Below, in pieces: positions 37,141 through 45,949 of a stretch of 64,000 nucleotides of DNA. How positions within the stretch are numbered: position 1 is the first letter of the stretch; the number at the start of each line of letters is the position of its first letter. The DNA is from Flavobacterium salmonis (GTDB taxonomy: Bacteria; Bacteroidota; Bacteroidia; Flavobacteriales; Flavobacteriaceae): positions 310,001-374,000 of the forward strand of contig NZ_CAIJDP010000060.1 of NCBI RefSeq assembly GCF_903819435.1, in the 5' to 3' direction. Made by a program: the position numbers and the translations under genes. The notes beneath the pieces are model-generated. The model saw only the letters and a list, made by a program, of their open reading frames with translations. It did not search any database and was not told where the DNA came from.

Positions 37141-37177
37141 AAACCGATACTTTTTAAAAGAAGTATCGGTTTTTTAT
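37141..37177 (+). terminator. Terminator of the U32 gene
   Basis: An 11-bp stem AACCGATACTT / AAGTATCGGTT with an 8-nt loop, followed by a T run. Confidence 0.9.
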
Positions 37178-37180
37178 TTT

Positions 37181-37267
37181 GGACGTGTCCCTTCGGGTCG
37201 GGCTTTCCGCTACAATCTTTTGTTCCATTTCATTACACAAAAGGATTTCCACTACAATCCCTCACGC
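37181..37267 (+). repeat. Structured intergenic repeat, copy 3
   Basis: The outer CGTG/CACG pairing and the inner stem CTTTTGT / ACAAAAG (37217-37223 with 37237-37243) replace the bases seen in copy 2 yet keep pairing. The flanking blocks TTCCGCTACAATC and GGATTTCCACTACAATCC match the other copies. It lies directly after the U32 terminator. Confidence 0.75.
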
Positions 37268-37325
37268 AAACGGGTTTACAAGAACTTTTACGTTTATAAT
37301 TTCATTTCGTACTACCCACAATCTT

Positions 37326-37425
37326 GTCATTTCGAGGAACGAGAAATCTTCACTTGGAACTCTACAAAGATTGGCGACATTCTGTACGGAGCTACTTGCG
37401 GAGATTTCTCGTTCCTCGAAATGAC
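37326..37425. repeat. 100-bp element with 24-bp perfect inverted ends
   Basis: The ends begin GTCATTTCGAGGAACGAGAA (37326 onward) and are matched exactly in reverse at 37402-37425, around a 52-bp unrelated centre. GTCATTTCGA-type ends are widespread between genes in Flavobacteriia. It holds no transposase. It looks like a MITE or REP-like element. Confidence 0.8.
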
Positions 37426-37545
37426 AAACGTATGGTTACTTTATCTAAAACTTAAATTCACAGTTAAATTAAATCCGCCAAATCTGTAAAATCTGCGTGA
37501 GAATAATTTCCATTTTATTTATCTTTACTTTCAAAATAAATTTAA

Positions 37546-38034
37546 ATGGAATCAAAAAACAACATTCAAAAATACTCAATAATTGCAGGTATTTTTGTGA
37601 GCGCTTTTTTTCCACTTTTAATATTTCGTGAAAGTCTTTTCATCGATTTATGTATTCAGATATGTGACTTCGGTCTGTTTTGGAATCCTATATTTTGGGG
37701 CCTTATGTTTCCACTATTTATTATTTTTCTTTTTTGGAACACCACAAAAAAAATCAGTTTTTCATTAAATAAAATAACTTATTTTCAAGCTTGTTCTCAA
37801 TTTTCTTTTAGAATAAGCCTAAAACTTATTATAGCTTTTTTTACCATTTATATAATCGGGAAATTTATAAATGGATTTTCTGCTCCTTTGCAATCTCAAT
37901 TTTTAGATCAAATTGTATTTTCATTATTGATGATTTTGTTTTTATCATTCATTTTAATGATTCTAACTTTTTTGAGCAGTTTAATACTTATTAAAGCAAG
38001 CCAAAATACCCAAACTTTAAATCAAACAAAATGA
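37546..38034 (+). CDS. Hypothetical membrane protein, 162 residues
   Basis: I do not recognise this protein. Four hydrophobic segments can be seen at about residues 12-28, 48-65, 88-110 and 120-150. There are few conserved polar residues and no enzyme motif. The last codon overlaps the purT start (ATGA), so it is translationally coupled to purT. A role in purine transport or in the purT reaction cannot be claimed from this alone. Confidence 0.68.
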   Translation: MESKNNIQKYSIIAGIFVSAFFPLLIFRESLFIDLCIQICDFGLFWNPIFWGLMFPLFIIFLFWNTTKKISFSLNKITYFQACSQFSFRISLKLIIAFFTIYIIGKFINGFSAPLQSQFLDQIVFSLLMILFLSFILMILTFLSSLILIKASQNTQTLNQTK

Positions 38035-39191
38035 AAATATTACTCCTCGGTTCAGGCGAATTAGGTAAAGAATTTGTCATTGCCGCGCAACGAATCGGAC
38101 AAACTATAATCGCTGTTGACAGCTACGAAAATGCCCCGGCAATGCAGCTTGCACACGGTTTTGAAGTCATCAATATGCTTGACGGTGAAGCGCTTGACCG
38201 AATTGTAGCCAAACACAAACCGGATTTCATTGTTCCCGAAATAGAAGCCATTCGTACCGAACGTTTTTATGATTACGAAAAGCAAGGGATTACCGTTGTT
38301 CCTTCGGCGAAAGCGGCAAACTTTACCATGAATCGTAAAGCAATCCGGGATTTGGCTGCAAAAGAACTTGGATTAAAAACCGCTAAATATCAATACGCAA
38401 CTTCTGCCGAAGAACTGCAAAAAGCTGTTCAGGAAGTTGGAATTCCGTGTGTGGTAAAACCTTTAATGTCTTCATCCGGAAAAGGACAATCGACTATAAA
38501 ATCTCAGGAAGATATTTTAAAAGCATGGGAATATGCCGTTGCTGGTTCACGTGGCGATGTAATTGAAGTTATTGTAGAAGCTTTTGTAGATTTCCATTCT
38601 GAAATTACCCTTTTAACGATTACTCAAAATAATAATCCAACTCTATTCTGTTCGCCAATTGGCCACAGACAGGAAAGAGGAGATTATCAGGAAAGCTGGC
38701 AGCCTGCTAAGATTTCAGAAAAAGATTTGTATGAAGCGCAGGATATGGCCGAAAAAATTACAGAAGCCCTTGGCGGAGCAGGACTTTTTGGTGTTGAATT
38801 TTTTCTGACGAATGAAGGCGTTTATTTCTCGGAACTTTCACCTCGCCCGCATGACACGGGAATGGTAACTTTAGCAGGAACACAAAATTTCAACGAATTC
38901 GAATTGCATTTACGAGCCATTTTAAGTCTTCCAATTTTCGAAATCACTTTAGAAAAAGCCGGAGCAAGCGCTGTAATTTTAGCATCCGAAGATTCTACTA
39001 ATCCAACTTTTAGCGGAATCGAAAAAGTAGCAGCTTTACCGAAAACCGATTTCAGAATTTTCGGAAAACCAACTTCAAGACCTTATCGAAGAATGGGTGT
39101 AGTTTTAAGTCACGATACACTTTCAACTCCAATAAACGAAGTAACAGAACGTGCCAAAGAAACAGCAAAATTAATAACTGTAAATTCTTAA
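38031..39191 (+). CDS. purT: Formate-dependent GAR transformylase PurT
   Basis: The 386-residue ATP-grasp enzyme makes formyl-glycinamide ribonucleotide from GAR, formate and ATP, and so bypasses the folate-dependent PurN step of purine synthesis. The N-terminal Rossmann-like part starts [12 protein letters not shown]. The ATP-grasp core contains [14 protein letters not shown] and [11 protein letters not shown], and the C-terminus has [14 protein letters not shown]. The length is typical. It starts within the stop of the membrane protein gene and is followed 2 bp later by the DUF6370 gene. Confidence 0.96.
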   Translation: MKILLLGSGELGKEFVIAAQRIGQTIIAVDSYENAPAMQLAHGFEVINMLDGEALDRIVAKHKPDFIVPEIEAIRTERFYDYEKQGITVVPSAKAANFTMNRKAIRDLAAKELGLKTAKYQYATSAEELQKAVQEVGIPCVVKPLMSSSGKGQSTIKSQEDILKAWEYAVAGSRGDVIEVIVEAFVDFHSEITLLTITQNNNPTLFCSPIGHRQERGDYQESWQPAKISEKDLYEAQDMAEKITEALGGAGLFGVEFFLTNEGVYFSELSPRPHDTGMVTLAGTQNFNEFELHLRAILSLPIFEITLEKAGASAVILASEDSTNPTFSGIEKVAALPKTDFRIFGKPTSRPYRRMGVVLSHDTLSTPINEVTERAKETAKLITVNS

Positions 39192-39193
39192 CT

Positions 39194-39514
39194 ATGAAAA
39201 ATATATTATTGGCGACATTCCTTTTCATTGGAATTGCTGTTCAGGCTCAAAGTAAAAAGAAATTTGACAAACCAACCATTGTAGAAGCTTCCTGCGGTGA
39301 ATGTCAATTTGGAATGAAAGGCAAAAGCTGTGATTTAGCAGTTCGCATTGACGGAAAAAGCTATTTTGTGGATGGAACAACGATTCACGATCACGGAGAT
39401 GCGCATTCAGAAAAAGGTTTTTGCAATGCGATCAGCAAAGCTGCTGTTACCGGAGAAATAGTGGGTGACAGATTTAAAGCAACTTCATTTAAGCTAATAG
39501 AAGATAAAAAATAA
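39194..39514 (+). CDS. DUF6370 exported Cys/His-rich protein
   Basis: The 106-residue protein has a signal peptide (LLATFLFIGIAVQAQ). The mature part has cysteines C34, C37, C46 and C77 and a histidine cluster H65, H67, H71 (HDHGDAH), in a pattern recalled as DUF6370. The spacing suggests a disulfide- or metal-binding periplasmic protein, but this is inference. It overlaps the downstream Crp-type regulator gene by one base and follows purT by 2 bp. Confidence 0.75.
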   Translation: MKNILLATFLFIGIAVQAQSKKKFDKPTIVEASCGECQFGMKGKSCDLAVRIDGKSYFVDGTTIHDHGDAHSEKGFCNAISKAAVTGEIVGDRFKATSFKLIEDKK

Positions 39515-40089
39515 TGGCATTGATTCTTGAAAATATTGCCAAACATGTTTCACTGACTCAGGAAGAACAGGAACTTTTTTTATCTAAATTAGAAACGAAC
39601 ACTTACAAAGCCAAAACGATTTTACTGAACGCCGGAGAAGTCTGCAAACATTCGTATTTTGTCAATTCGGGAATTTTAAGAAGCTTCAATATCAACGATA
39701 ATATTGTAGAACATGTGCTTTCCTTTGCTTGCGAAGGCTGGTGGATGAGTGATATGTATAGTTATTTTTCGCAAAAACCGGGACAGCTTTTTATTGAAGT
39801 TCTGGAAGAGGCAGAAGTGGTTTCTTTGTCCAAAGAAAATCAGGAGCAATTGTATCTTGAAATTCCGAAACTGGAACGTTTTTTCAGGATTTTAATTGAA
39901 AACTCATTAGTTGCCAATCAGCAACGATTAATGGATAATTTGAGTTTACCTGCCGAAGAGCGTTTTGAGAAATTTTGTTCGAAATATGGAACATTGGTTC
40001 ATAAAGTGCCTCAAAAACAAATTGCTTCCTTTATTGGGGTTACGCCTGAGTTTTTCAGTAAAATGAAAGCAAGGCTTTTAAAAAAGTAA
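39514..40089 (+). CDS. Crp/Fnr-family regulator
   Basis: The 191-residue protein has a cyclic-nucleotide-binding-like beta-roll (about residues 20-110) and a short C-terminal helix-turn-helix (QKQIASFIGVTPEFFSKMKARLL). The compact size and the ...SGILRSFN... pattern are typical of the many Crp-like regulators in Bacteroidota whose ligand is unknown. It lacks the Fe-S cysteines of Fnr. It is in one operon with purT and DUF6370, which may be its targets. Confidence 0.85.
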   Translation: MALILENIAKHVSLTQEEQELFLSKLETNTYKAKTILLNAGEVCKHSYFVNSGILRSFNINDNIVEHVLSFACEGWWMSDMYSYFSQKPGQLFIEVLEEAEVVSLSKENQEQLYLEIPKLERFFRILIENSLVANQQRLMDNLSLPAEERFEKFCSKYGTLVHKVPQKQIASFIGVTPEFFSKMKARLLKK

Positions 40090-40237
40090 GCGCTATATTA
40101 TTGATAAAATATATTTCAGGGCTTTTAAATTAAGTGCAAATGGGACATACATTCATAATTAATCGTCAAAAAAAGACAGAAAAAGCTCTGTTTTCAAGGC
40201 AAGTTAGCTCTGAAAAGTAAAACGCCAATTTAAATTC

Positions 40238-40278
40238 TTTTAATCACTAAAAAAATCGATGTTTGAGTGTGATTAAAA
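40238..40278. other. Hairpin between the Crp and LamG genes
   Basis: A 10-bp perfect inverted repeat, TTTTAATCAC / GTGATTAAAA, with a 21-nt loop. A T-run at 40293-40300 lies beyond it. It could end the purT-crp transcript. Nothing else is seen in the 278-bp gap except the LamG terminator. Confidence 0.5.
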
Positions 40279-40315
40279 GTAATTATACAACGGTTTTTTT
40301 TATTGATTTTTATAA

Positions 40316-40350
40316 CAGAAAGACTTCTTAGATAGGAAGAAGCCTTTCTG
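40316..40350 (-). terminator. Terminator of the LamG cargo gene
   Basis: A 14-bp stem (40316-40329 with 40337-40350) with one imperfect pair and a 7-nt loop. The T-run on the minus strand is weak. Confidence 0.6.
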
Positions 40351-40367
40351 TTTAAATCTGTTTTATC

Positions 40368-42509
40368 TTATTTTTTTATCAATTTAATCGTTTCAACCTG
40401 ATTGTTATCATAGGTTATTTTCAACAAATAAACTCCATTTGGGGAGCTATTTAAATTCAAATTGGTATTTCCAAAATTAATATTTTCCGATTTAATAATT
40501 TTTCCATTCAAATCATATACTACAATAGCGGCACGAGCATCATTATTTAAAGAGAATAGACCATTTGAAGGGTTAGGATAGACTGTTGTTTTTGATGAAA
40601 ATTCAAAATGATTGTTATTTAAATTAGTCGAGCAGGTATTTCCTGTTGTCACAATGCTGGTTGCAGTCCAGTTTGAGGTATTTCCTATAAGTTCAAAACC
40701 ATCTAACATTCCTGTATAGGCATTGCTGCTGGCATCTGCGACTGTGGTTACTGTTGAATTGTTTCTATTATCAAGACCTTGGTTAAATTGGTAATACGCT
40801 AATAAATTAGTTTGTCCTGGCCCTAGTTCGCAATTTTTATTATTTTGAATTTCAGTTTGAGTCAAAGCTTTGTTCCAAACACGAACCTCATCCATTTGTC
40901 CCTTAAAAATTTCTCCATAGCCATTATATCCTAATATCATTGGTGCCACGCTTGTTGGCAAAGTATAATTGGATGGGGTTGGTGTGGTACCAACATTTAC
41001 TCCATCAACATACAGTGTTACAGAGGTGCCATCAAACACCATCGCTACATGTTGCCATGTGTTTGGTATAACTGTTCCTCCTGTAACTACGTAACTACCA
41101 AAACCAATAAAACAATTAAATTCACCATTAACGGTACGTAAATCAAATTGAGTAGAAGATCCGTTACCATGATTGGAAACAATAGTTTCTACATTTGAAT
41201 CCCTAGTTGTTTTAATCCATGCCTCAACGGTTAATTTATTGGTATTACTCAATACTGTAGAAATACCAGTGTCGCAGTTTACTTTGTCATCTATTCCATC
41301 AAAATCCAATGCTGATGCATTAAGATTTACCTCAATAGCCGTTCTTAAGCTTTCGCAACCTGAAACCGTTTGAGAGACATAATAGATGCCGCCGGTTATT
41401 GGAGATGAATTTGCTAAAGTTGTGCTTCCTGTAGAAGCTGCATACCATTTTAAGTCGGTTCCAGTTGCGGCAATGTTGGCAACCGTAGCGTCTTTATTAA
41501 AAGTTTGTGGACTAATAGCTGTAGGTGCCGAAGTTGTATTTATCATTACAACAACTGCATTTCTTGGACTTTCGCAGCTACCAATAGTTTGCGAAACATA
41601 ATAGGTTGTTCCTGATGTCAATGCAGTTGTGGCACCCAATTCGTTTAACGATTCCAATGAAGAATACCATTTGATACCCATTCCTGTAGCCGTTAAATCA
41701 GCAATTGTAGCCGCCGTACAAAAAAATTGCGGACTTGTAACCGACAATTGTGCCGGACTCATTGTTCCGGTAACTACGCCTCCTGGTGTAACCCAGTTTG
41801 AGGAAGATCCAGTTAAGGCAAATCCGCTTAACGTACCGGTATTATCATTTCCACTGGTATCAATCAGGGTAGTAATTGCTGTATTATTTGCAGCATGAAT
41901 ACCTTGGTTGCACTTGTAATAAGCCACCAATCCTACTTGTCCTGCAGGAAGTTCCCCATTCATATTGTTTTGAATTTCACATTCAGGTAATACTCTGTTC
42001 CAGATACGTACTTCGTCTAATTTACCTCCAAGTAAATTTGCAGTATCAAATGTACCAAGTCGTACAGCGTTTCCGCCAGTAAAAGGAGGTACAGAGGTAT
42101 TGCTTGCTACTAAAACACCATTTTTATACATTTTCATTGTGGTGGTTGCAGCATCATAAGTCAAAGCAACGTGATACCATGTATTAGCTGCAATTGGAGT
42201 TGGGTCCTGCACTGCATTCCAGATACCATTGTGTCCTGCCGACAATCTGTTTCCATAATTTGCAGAGGGATACAGTGCGTGTTGCCCATCTGAGCCTCCC
42301 GAAATAAGATTGTTTTGGAGACTTAAATCTGATAAATAAAACCAGGCTTCTTTGGTATATGTTGCAGGCATTATATCCCCCAGTTCCACATAATCATTGA
42401 CACCATCAAAAGACAATGCACTTGCTGAAACCTGTCCTCTCGAAAAACTTGTGGTCAGCACAATGGCAAACAAAAGTATTTGATTTCTTAATAGAGTAAT
42501 TTTTCTCAT
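40368..42509 (-). CDS. LamG-domain protein with type IX sorting tail
   Basis: The 713-residue secreted protein has a signal peptide (FAIVLTTSFSRGQ). Two LamG/concanavalin-like domains lie at about residues 30-205 (ALSFDGVNDYVELG) and 398-575 (ALDFDGIDDKVNC). They are separated by two short Ig-like repeats ending in TTYYVSQTIGSCESPRNAV-type blocks. It ends in a type A C-terminal sorting domain (VYPNPSNGLFSL...NGVYLLKI...ETIKLIKK). It is exported through the inner membrane and then by the type IX system to the surface. The ligand is unknown, probably a glycan or matrix polymer. Confidence 0.93.
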   Translation of the reverse strand: MRKITLLRNQILLFAIVLTTSFSRGQVSASALSFDGVNDYVELGDIMPATYTKEAWFYLSDLSLQNNLISGGSDGQHALYPSANYGNRLSAGHNGIWNAVQDPTPIAANTWYHVALTYDAATTTMKMYKNGVLVASNTSVPPFTGGNAVRLGTFDTANLLGGKLDEVRIWNRVLPECEIQNNMNGELPAGQVGLVAYYKCNQGIHAANNTAITTLIDTSGNDNTGTLSGFALTGSSSNWVTPGGVVTGTMSPAQLSVTSPQFFCTAATIADLTATGMGIKWYSSLESLNELGATTALTSGTTYYVSQTIGSCESPRNAVVVMINTTSAPTAISPQTFNKDATVANIAATGTDLKWYAASTGSTTLANSSPITGGIYYVSQTVSGCESLRTAIEVNLNASALDFDGIDDKVNCDTGISTVLSNTNKLTVEAWIKTTRDSNVETIVSNHGNGSSTQFDLRTVNGEFNCFIGFGSYVVTGGTVIPNTWQHVAMVFDGTSVTLYVDGVNVGTTPTPSNYTLPTSVAPMILGYNGYGEIFKGQMDEVRVWNKALTQTEIQNNKNCELGPGQTNLLAYYQFNQGLDNRNNSTVTTVADASSNAYTGMLDGFELIGNTSNWTATSIVTTGNTCSTNLNNNHFEFSSKTTVYPNPSNGLFSLNNDARAAIVVYDLNGKIIKSENINFGNTNLNLNSSPNGVYLLKITYDNNQVETIKLIKK

Positions 42510-42619
42510 AGTTTTTCTTTAAAATGTTAGATTACAAAATTCTGGCAAATCCAAACGAATTCACGCAAGGGGAAACCCCTGAATTATTTATTTATAATTC
42601 AAATACTAATTCAAATAGA

Positions 42620-42627
42620 TACATTTG
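42620..42627 (+). promoter_or_regulatory. -7 element of the sensor kinase operon
   Basis: TACATTTG fits TAnnTTTG, 19 bp before the ATG at 42647. It lies inside the longer open frame and so argues for the shorter protein. Confidence 0.65.
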
Positions 42628-42646
42628 TAAAAAAAACAATAAGGTT

Positions 42647-44647
42647 ATGTCTAAAACCAATTATTTATTTCATGCTTTTCTTATTGCAATTTTTTTGCTT
42701 GTTTTTTCTTGTCAGAAGAATGAAACGAATGAAGTTTTATTTCAAAAAGAAGAACCAGTAAAGGAAGATGCCACAAAAACCTGGTTGCATAAAGTGGAGC
42801 ATTACAAGAAGGACAAAAATTATTTATCGGTTTTTCACAACTATTACAACGACAAAATAAAAGAAAAAAAATATTTGGAAGCAGCCGAAGTTTTAGATTT
42901 CGCCTGTGTATATCTTGCAGATTCTTATGACTTTAATGATCAGTTTATGACTAAAGTCAAAGAATTTGACACCAGATACAGACACAAAGTCCCTGAATTA
43001 AAAACCACTTTTGTAGATGCTTATCTTGCCAATTATTATTTCGACAAGTATAATTTAAAAAAGGCATGTGAGTACTTTAAAAAGATTACGACATTAGAGC
43101 CTGACGACTATAATAGCTGTTACAATATTGCCAGAGCTTACTACGATTTATCTTATATTTATTATATTATGGGGAAGCAAAATTTAAGTCTGCTTGCCAA
43201 TCAGAAATCTTTTGAATATTTCAGCAAAATAGATAATCCTAAAGGTTTGGCTTTTGTTTATTCGAATTACGCTAATATATACACTGCCATTGGTGATAAA
43301 AAAAGAGCTATTCAAAATGCGGACAAAGCAATACAAGCGTATAAAAAAATTGACAATACCTATAATGTCTATATCGGTTTGATTAATAAAATTTCGATAT
43401 ATGAATATTTAAAGGACAAACGTGAAAGGCCATTAATCGATTCTGTTTATCAGGCTTTTATTAGCAGTAACGATGAAAGTAAAATATTAAAAATAAAAAT
43501 ATTTGATTTTAAGGCAGAAAATTTAATTCATGAAAACAGGTTATTAGAAGCCAAAAAGATACTGAACGATTTAAAACCTGTTGTTGAAGAAATAGATTCT
43601 GATGATTTAACTCAGGAATACAAATTAACATCTGCATTGTATGAGATAAAAAAGAATCCAAATTATTCCAATTTTGCAGATATAAAAAAAACATTACCCA
43701 CTTTAATCAGCAATCAGCAATATGAAAAAGTCAATATGCTTTATGGAGTATTACAAAACAGTGCAATTCAAAATAAAGATTATAAAACTGCTTTAGCCTA
43801 TGAAGCACAAAAGAAAATTATTGCAGATAGTATAGGAAGCATAATTACCAAGGTAAAAACAGTAGAACTTGAAAAAAAATATCAAACTGAAAAAAAAGCA
43901 CAGGAATTAAAAATAAAAGAACAGACCATAACAACCAAAAATACAACAATTGCACTTTTATGTGCCAGCTTGATAGGGATATTGCTTATAAACTTTGCAT
44001 TTAACCTGAAACAAAAACAAAAAAAATTAAAACTCGAAAAAGAAAATACGCAGTTATACACCAAACAACTCCTCGAAAAAACAGAAGAAGAGCGCAAACG
44101 TATTGCAAGCGACCTGCATGACAGTGTAAGTCACGAACTGCTGAGTTTAAAAAACTCCTTCGAAGAAAAAACAGAAATTACCAGTCAGAAAATTGATGCT
44201 ATTATTAATGATATCCGAAGTATCAGTAGGAATTTACACCCTATAATGTTTGATAAAATAGGATTAAAAGAAAGCATTAATCAAATGACAGAACGGGCAG
44301 AATCTGTTAATAATTTCATGGTTACGGCCGAGATTGATTATCACCGTGTTTTATCTTCTTCCGATGAATTGCAAATTTACCGTATTGTGCAGGAAGCACT
44401 TTCCAATATCATAAAATATGCTGATGCAATTGCTGCTAAAATTTCTATAACGGAAAACGAAAACAGCATTATAATTGAAATTAAAGACAATGGAAAAGGA
44501 TTTAATGTAGAAGAAACTTTAAACAGTAAATCTTCATTTGGCCTGCATAATATTATAGAACGAAGCAGGGCTATTGGCGGACAAGCTAATATTACATCAA
44601 ATACTAACGGCACAATAATTACCATCGATATAAAGAAAGCTCAATGA
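42647..44647 (+). CDS. TPR-containing sensor histidine kinase (HisKA_3 type)
   Basis: This protein of about 666 residues is a lipoprotein-like sensor: a signal with LLVFSCQKN, then a periplasmic array of tetratricopeptide repeats (about residues 110-390, including FVYSNYANIYTAIGDKKRA). A membrane helix lies at about 428-450 and is followed by a coiled coil. The dimerisation helix carries the phospho-acceptor H491 (RIASDLHDSVSHELL). The HATPase contains DNGKGFN and FGLHNIIERS. The start at 42647 follows the promoter and gives a lipobox. The gene overlaps the LuxR regulator by 4 bp, so they form one two-component pair. The signal is unknown. Confidence 0.9.
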   Translation: MSKTNYLFHAFLIAIFLLVFSCQKNETNEVLFQKEEPVKEDATKTWLHKVEHYKKDKNYLSVFHNYYNDKIKEKKYLEAAEVLDFACVYLADSYDFNDQFMTKVKEFDTRYRHKVPELKTTFVDAYLANYYFDKYNLKKACEYFKKITTLEPDDYNSCYNIARAYYDLSYIYYIMGKQNLSLLANQKSFEYFSKIDNPKGLAFVYSNYANIYTAIGDKKRAIQNADKAIQAYKKIDNTYNVYIGLINKISIYEYLKDKRERPLIDSVYQAFISSNDESKILKIKIFDFKAENLIHENRLLEAKKILNDLKPVVEEIDSDDLTQEYKLTSALYEIKKNPNYSNFADIKKTLPTLISNQQYEKVNMLYGVLQNSAIQNKDYKTALAYEAQKKIIADSIGSIITKVKTVELEKKYQTEKKAQELKIKEQTITTKNTTIALLCASLIGILLINFAFNLKQKQKKLKLEKENTQLYTKQLLEKTEEERKRIASDLHDSVSHELLSLKNSFEEKTEITSQKIDAIINDIRSISRNLHPIMFDKIGLKESINQMTERAESVNNFMVTAEIDYHRVLSSSDELQIYRIVQEALSNIIKYADAIAAKISITENENSIIIEIKDNGKGFNVEETLNSKSSFGLHNIIERSRAIGGQANITSNTNGTIITIDIKKAQ

Positions 44648-45264
44648 GAATATTAATTGCAGATGACCATCCTTTTACCCTCTTGGGTACAAAAAGCTTT
44701 GTGGAATCTTATGGTTACAGAGTAGAAGATACCTGCTCTAACGGAATTTCGGCATTAAATTTAATTAAGTTACACTTGCCGGATATTGCTATTCTTGATA
44801 TCAACATGCCGGGGTTGGATGGCCTTGATGTGGCCAAAGCAATACAGGAAAGTAAACTGAAAACCAAAATCATTTTACTGACCATGCACAAAGAAATGAC
44901 CATATATAAAAAGGCAAAAGAATACGGAATTTATGGTTATATTCTAAAAGAACATGCTCAAACCGAATTAGAAAAATGTCTTCAGGAAGTAAAAAAAGGG
45001 CATCAATATATCAGTACTTTTTTGAAAGACGACCTAATAACAGATACTCCCAATGATAACAATGAACTGGCGCATCTGACATTATCTGAAAGGAAAATTA
45101 TTGAACTGATCACGCAGCAAAAAACTACAAAACAAATTGCCGAGTTATTATTTTTATCTGAAAAAACGGTTGAAGGCCACCGAAGCAAAATAATCGATAA
45201 ATTAGGCTTGCCTAAAGAAAAAAATGCATTACTGATTTGGGCCATGCAGAATAGTAAAAAGTAG
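44644..45264 (+). CDS. LuxR/NarL-type response regulator
   Basis: The 206-residue protein has a receiver domain with acidic pocket D7-D8, phospho-acceptor D52 (AILDINMPG), T-loop LLTMHK and K103 region (YILKEHA). A LuxR-type helix-turn-helix follows (LTLSERKIIELITQQKTTKQIAELLFLSEKTVEGHRSKI, residues about 145-190). It is the partner of the overlapping histidine kinase. The likely targets are unknown; the divergent LamG cargo gene, with 137 bp between the starts, is a candidate. Confidence 0.95.
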   Translation: MRILIADDHPFTLLGTKSFVESYGYRVEDTCSNGISALNLIKLHLPDIAILDINMPGLDGLDVAKAIQESKLKTKIILLTMHKEMTIYKKAKEYGIYGYILKEHAQTELEKCLQEVKKGHQYISTFLKDDLITDTPNDNNELAHLTLSERKIIELITQQKTTKQIAELLFLSEKTVEGHRSKIIDKLGLPKEKNALLIWAMQNSKK

Positions 45265-45275
45265 ACATCTAAACC

Positions 45276-45638
45276 ATGAAATCTTTCATTTTAATAATTA
45301 CTTTCTTTTTTATCAATTTTGGCAATCAGGAAACCGATAAGCTTATAGGCAGTTATTATTTTATCTGCGAAAATGGATATTTTACAAACCAGAATGATAA
45401 GATTATATTTAAAGATAGTACTTACGCTTTTTCAAATAAATTTATTCCATCTGGAAAAATTTCGTATGGAAACAGCATTTTATTAGACAATTTCACCAAT
45501 TCTAATATCATTATCAGTATTCCAAAAAATCAAATTGAGAAAGACACCATGATTTTTTACATTCATGATAGAAATGGTTTTGTTATGAATTATTTGGATA
45601 TTGCTGTCGGAAAAGGAAAATTTATAAAAATAAAATGA
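45276..45638 (+). CDS. Hypothetical exported protein, 120 residues
   Basis: I do not recognise this protein. It has an N-terminal hydrophobic signal (SFILIITFFFINFG) and a beta-rich mature part of about 100 residues with no cysteine besides C32. It starts 11 bp after the response regulator and is probably read in the same transcript, so it may be controlled by, or part of, this signalling unit. Confidence 0.65.
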   Translation: MKSFILIITFFFINFGNQETDKLIGSYYFICENGYFTNQNDKIIFKDSTYAFSNKFIPSGKISYGNSILLDNFTNSNIIISIPKNQIEKDTMIFYIHDRNGFVMNYLDIAVGKGKFIKIK

Positions 45639-45714
45639 TGCTATTTTAATCTTATAAGATCTGGAAATTCTCTCTTTTTGAAGGTTCCTAATACTTCTGA
45701 AAATAAAGATTTCT

Positions 45715-45790
45715 AATCCAGCCCTGATAGCAGCGACATCCTGTTGTTGCGGGGTTCGCAGCAATAGATATAGCGAATAGCAGGAGTATA
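45715..45790 (-). repeat. Structured intergenic repeat, copy 4 (minus orientation)
   Basis: In reverse it reads CCTGCTATTCGCTATATCTATTG, a loop, and CAACAGGATGTCGCTGCTATC, matching copies 1-3. The stem (45741-45746 with 45762-45767) and the inner TGCG/CGCA pairing survive by a G-U pair. It sits in the 311-bp space before pirin. A degenerate flavobacterial repeat (45838-45867, like that at 762-795) follows it. Confidence 0.65.
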
Positions 45791-45874
45791 GGTGTTTTGA
45801 AACTAAAATTACTGCTCCCAAAACCAGCACAATATAAATCTTAGAATCTTAGCCACTCAGACCCCAGAACCTTT

Positions 45875-45890
45875 CTTAATCTACATTAAG
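45875..45890 (+). promoter_or_regulatory. Palindromic operator upstream of pirin
   Basis: CTTAATCTACATTAAG has perfect 6-bp arms around a 4-bp centre and is followed by TGCGTT. Its first base is 38 bp from the first base of the -7 element, exactly as at 46837-46852 before YceI. The position, near -42, is typical of an activator site. Confidence 0.6.
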
Positions 45891-45912
45891 TGCGTTTCAT
45901 CTATGATGGTGG

Positions 45913-45920
45913 TATCTTTG
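45913..45920 (+). promoter_or_regulatory. -7 element of the pirin promoter
   Basis: TATCTTTG, 30 bp before the pirin ATG. The -33 area reads TGCGTT, a poor match, which suggests that an activator is needed. Confidence 0.7.
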
Positions 45921-45949
45921 TACTATAAAAATAACAAATACACAAAATC

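Noticed and set aside
37326..37425. CRISPR-like repeat
   Set aside because: There is one inverted pair only, with no regular direct repeats or spacers. No CRISPR array was seen anywhere in the window.
42524..42646. Longer start for the TPR histidine kinase
   Set aside because: It contains the TACATTTG promoter box and would hide the lipoprotein signal that starts at 42647.
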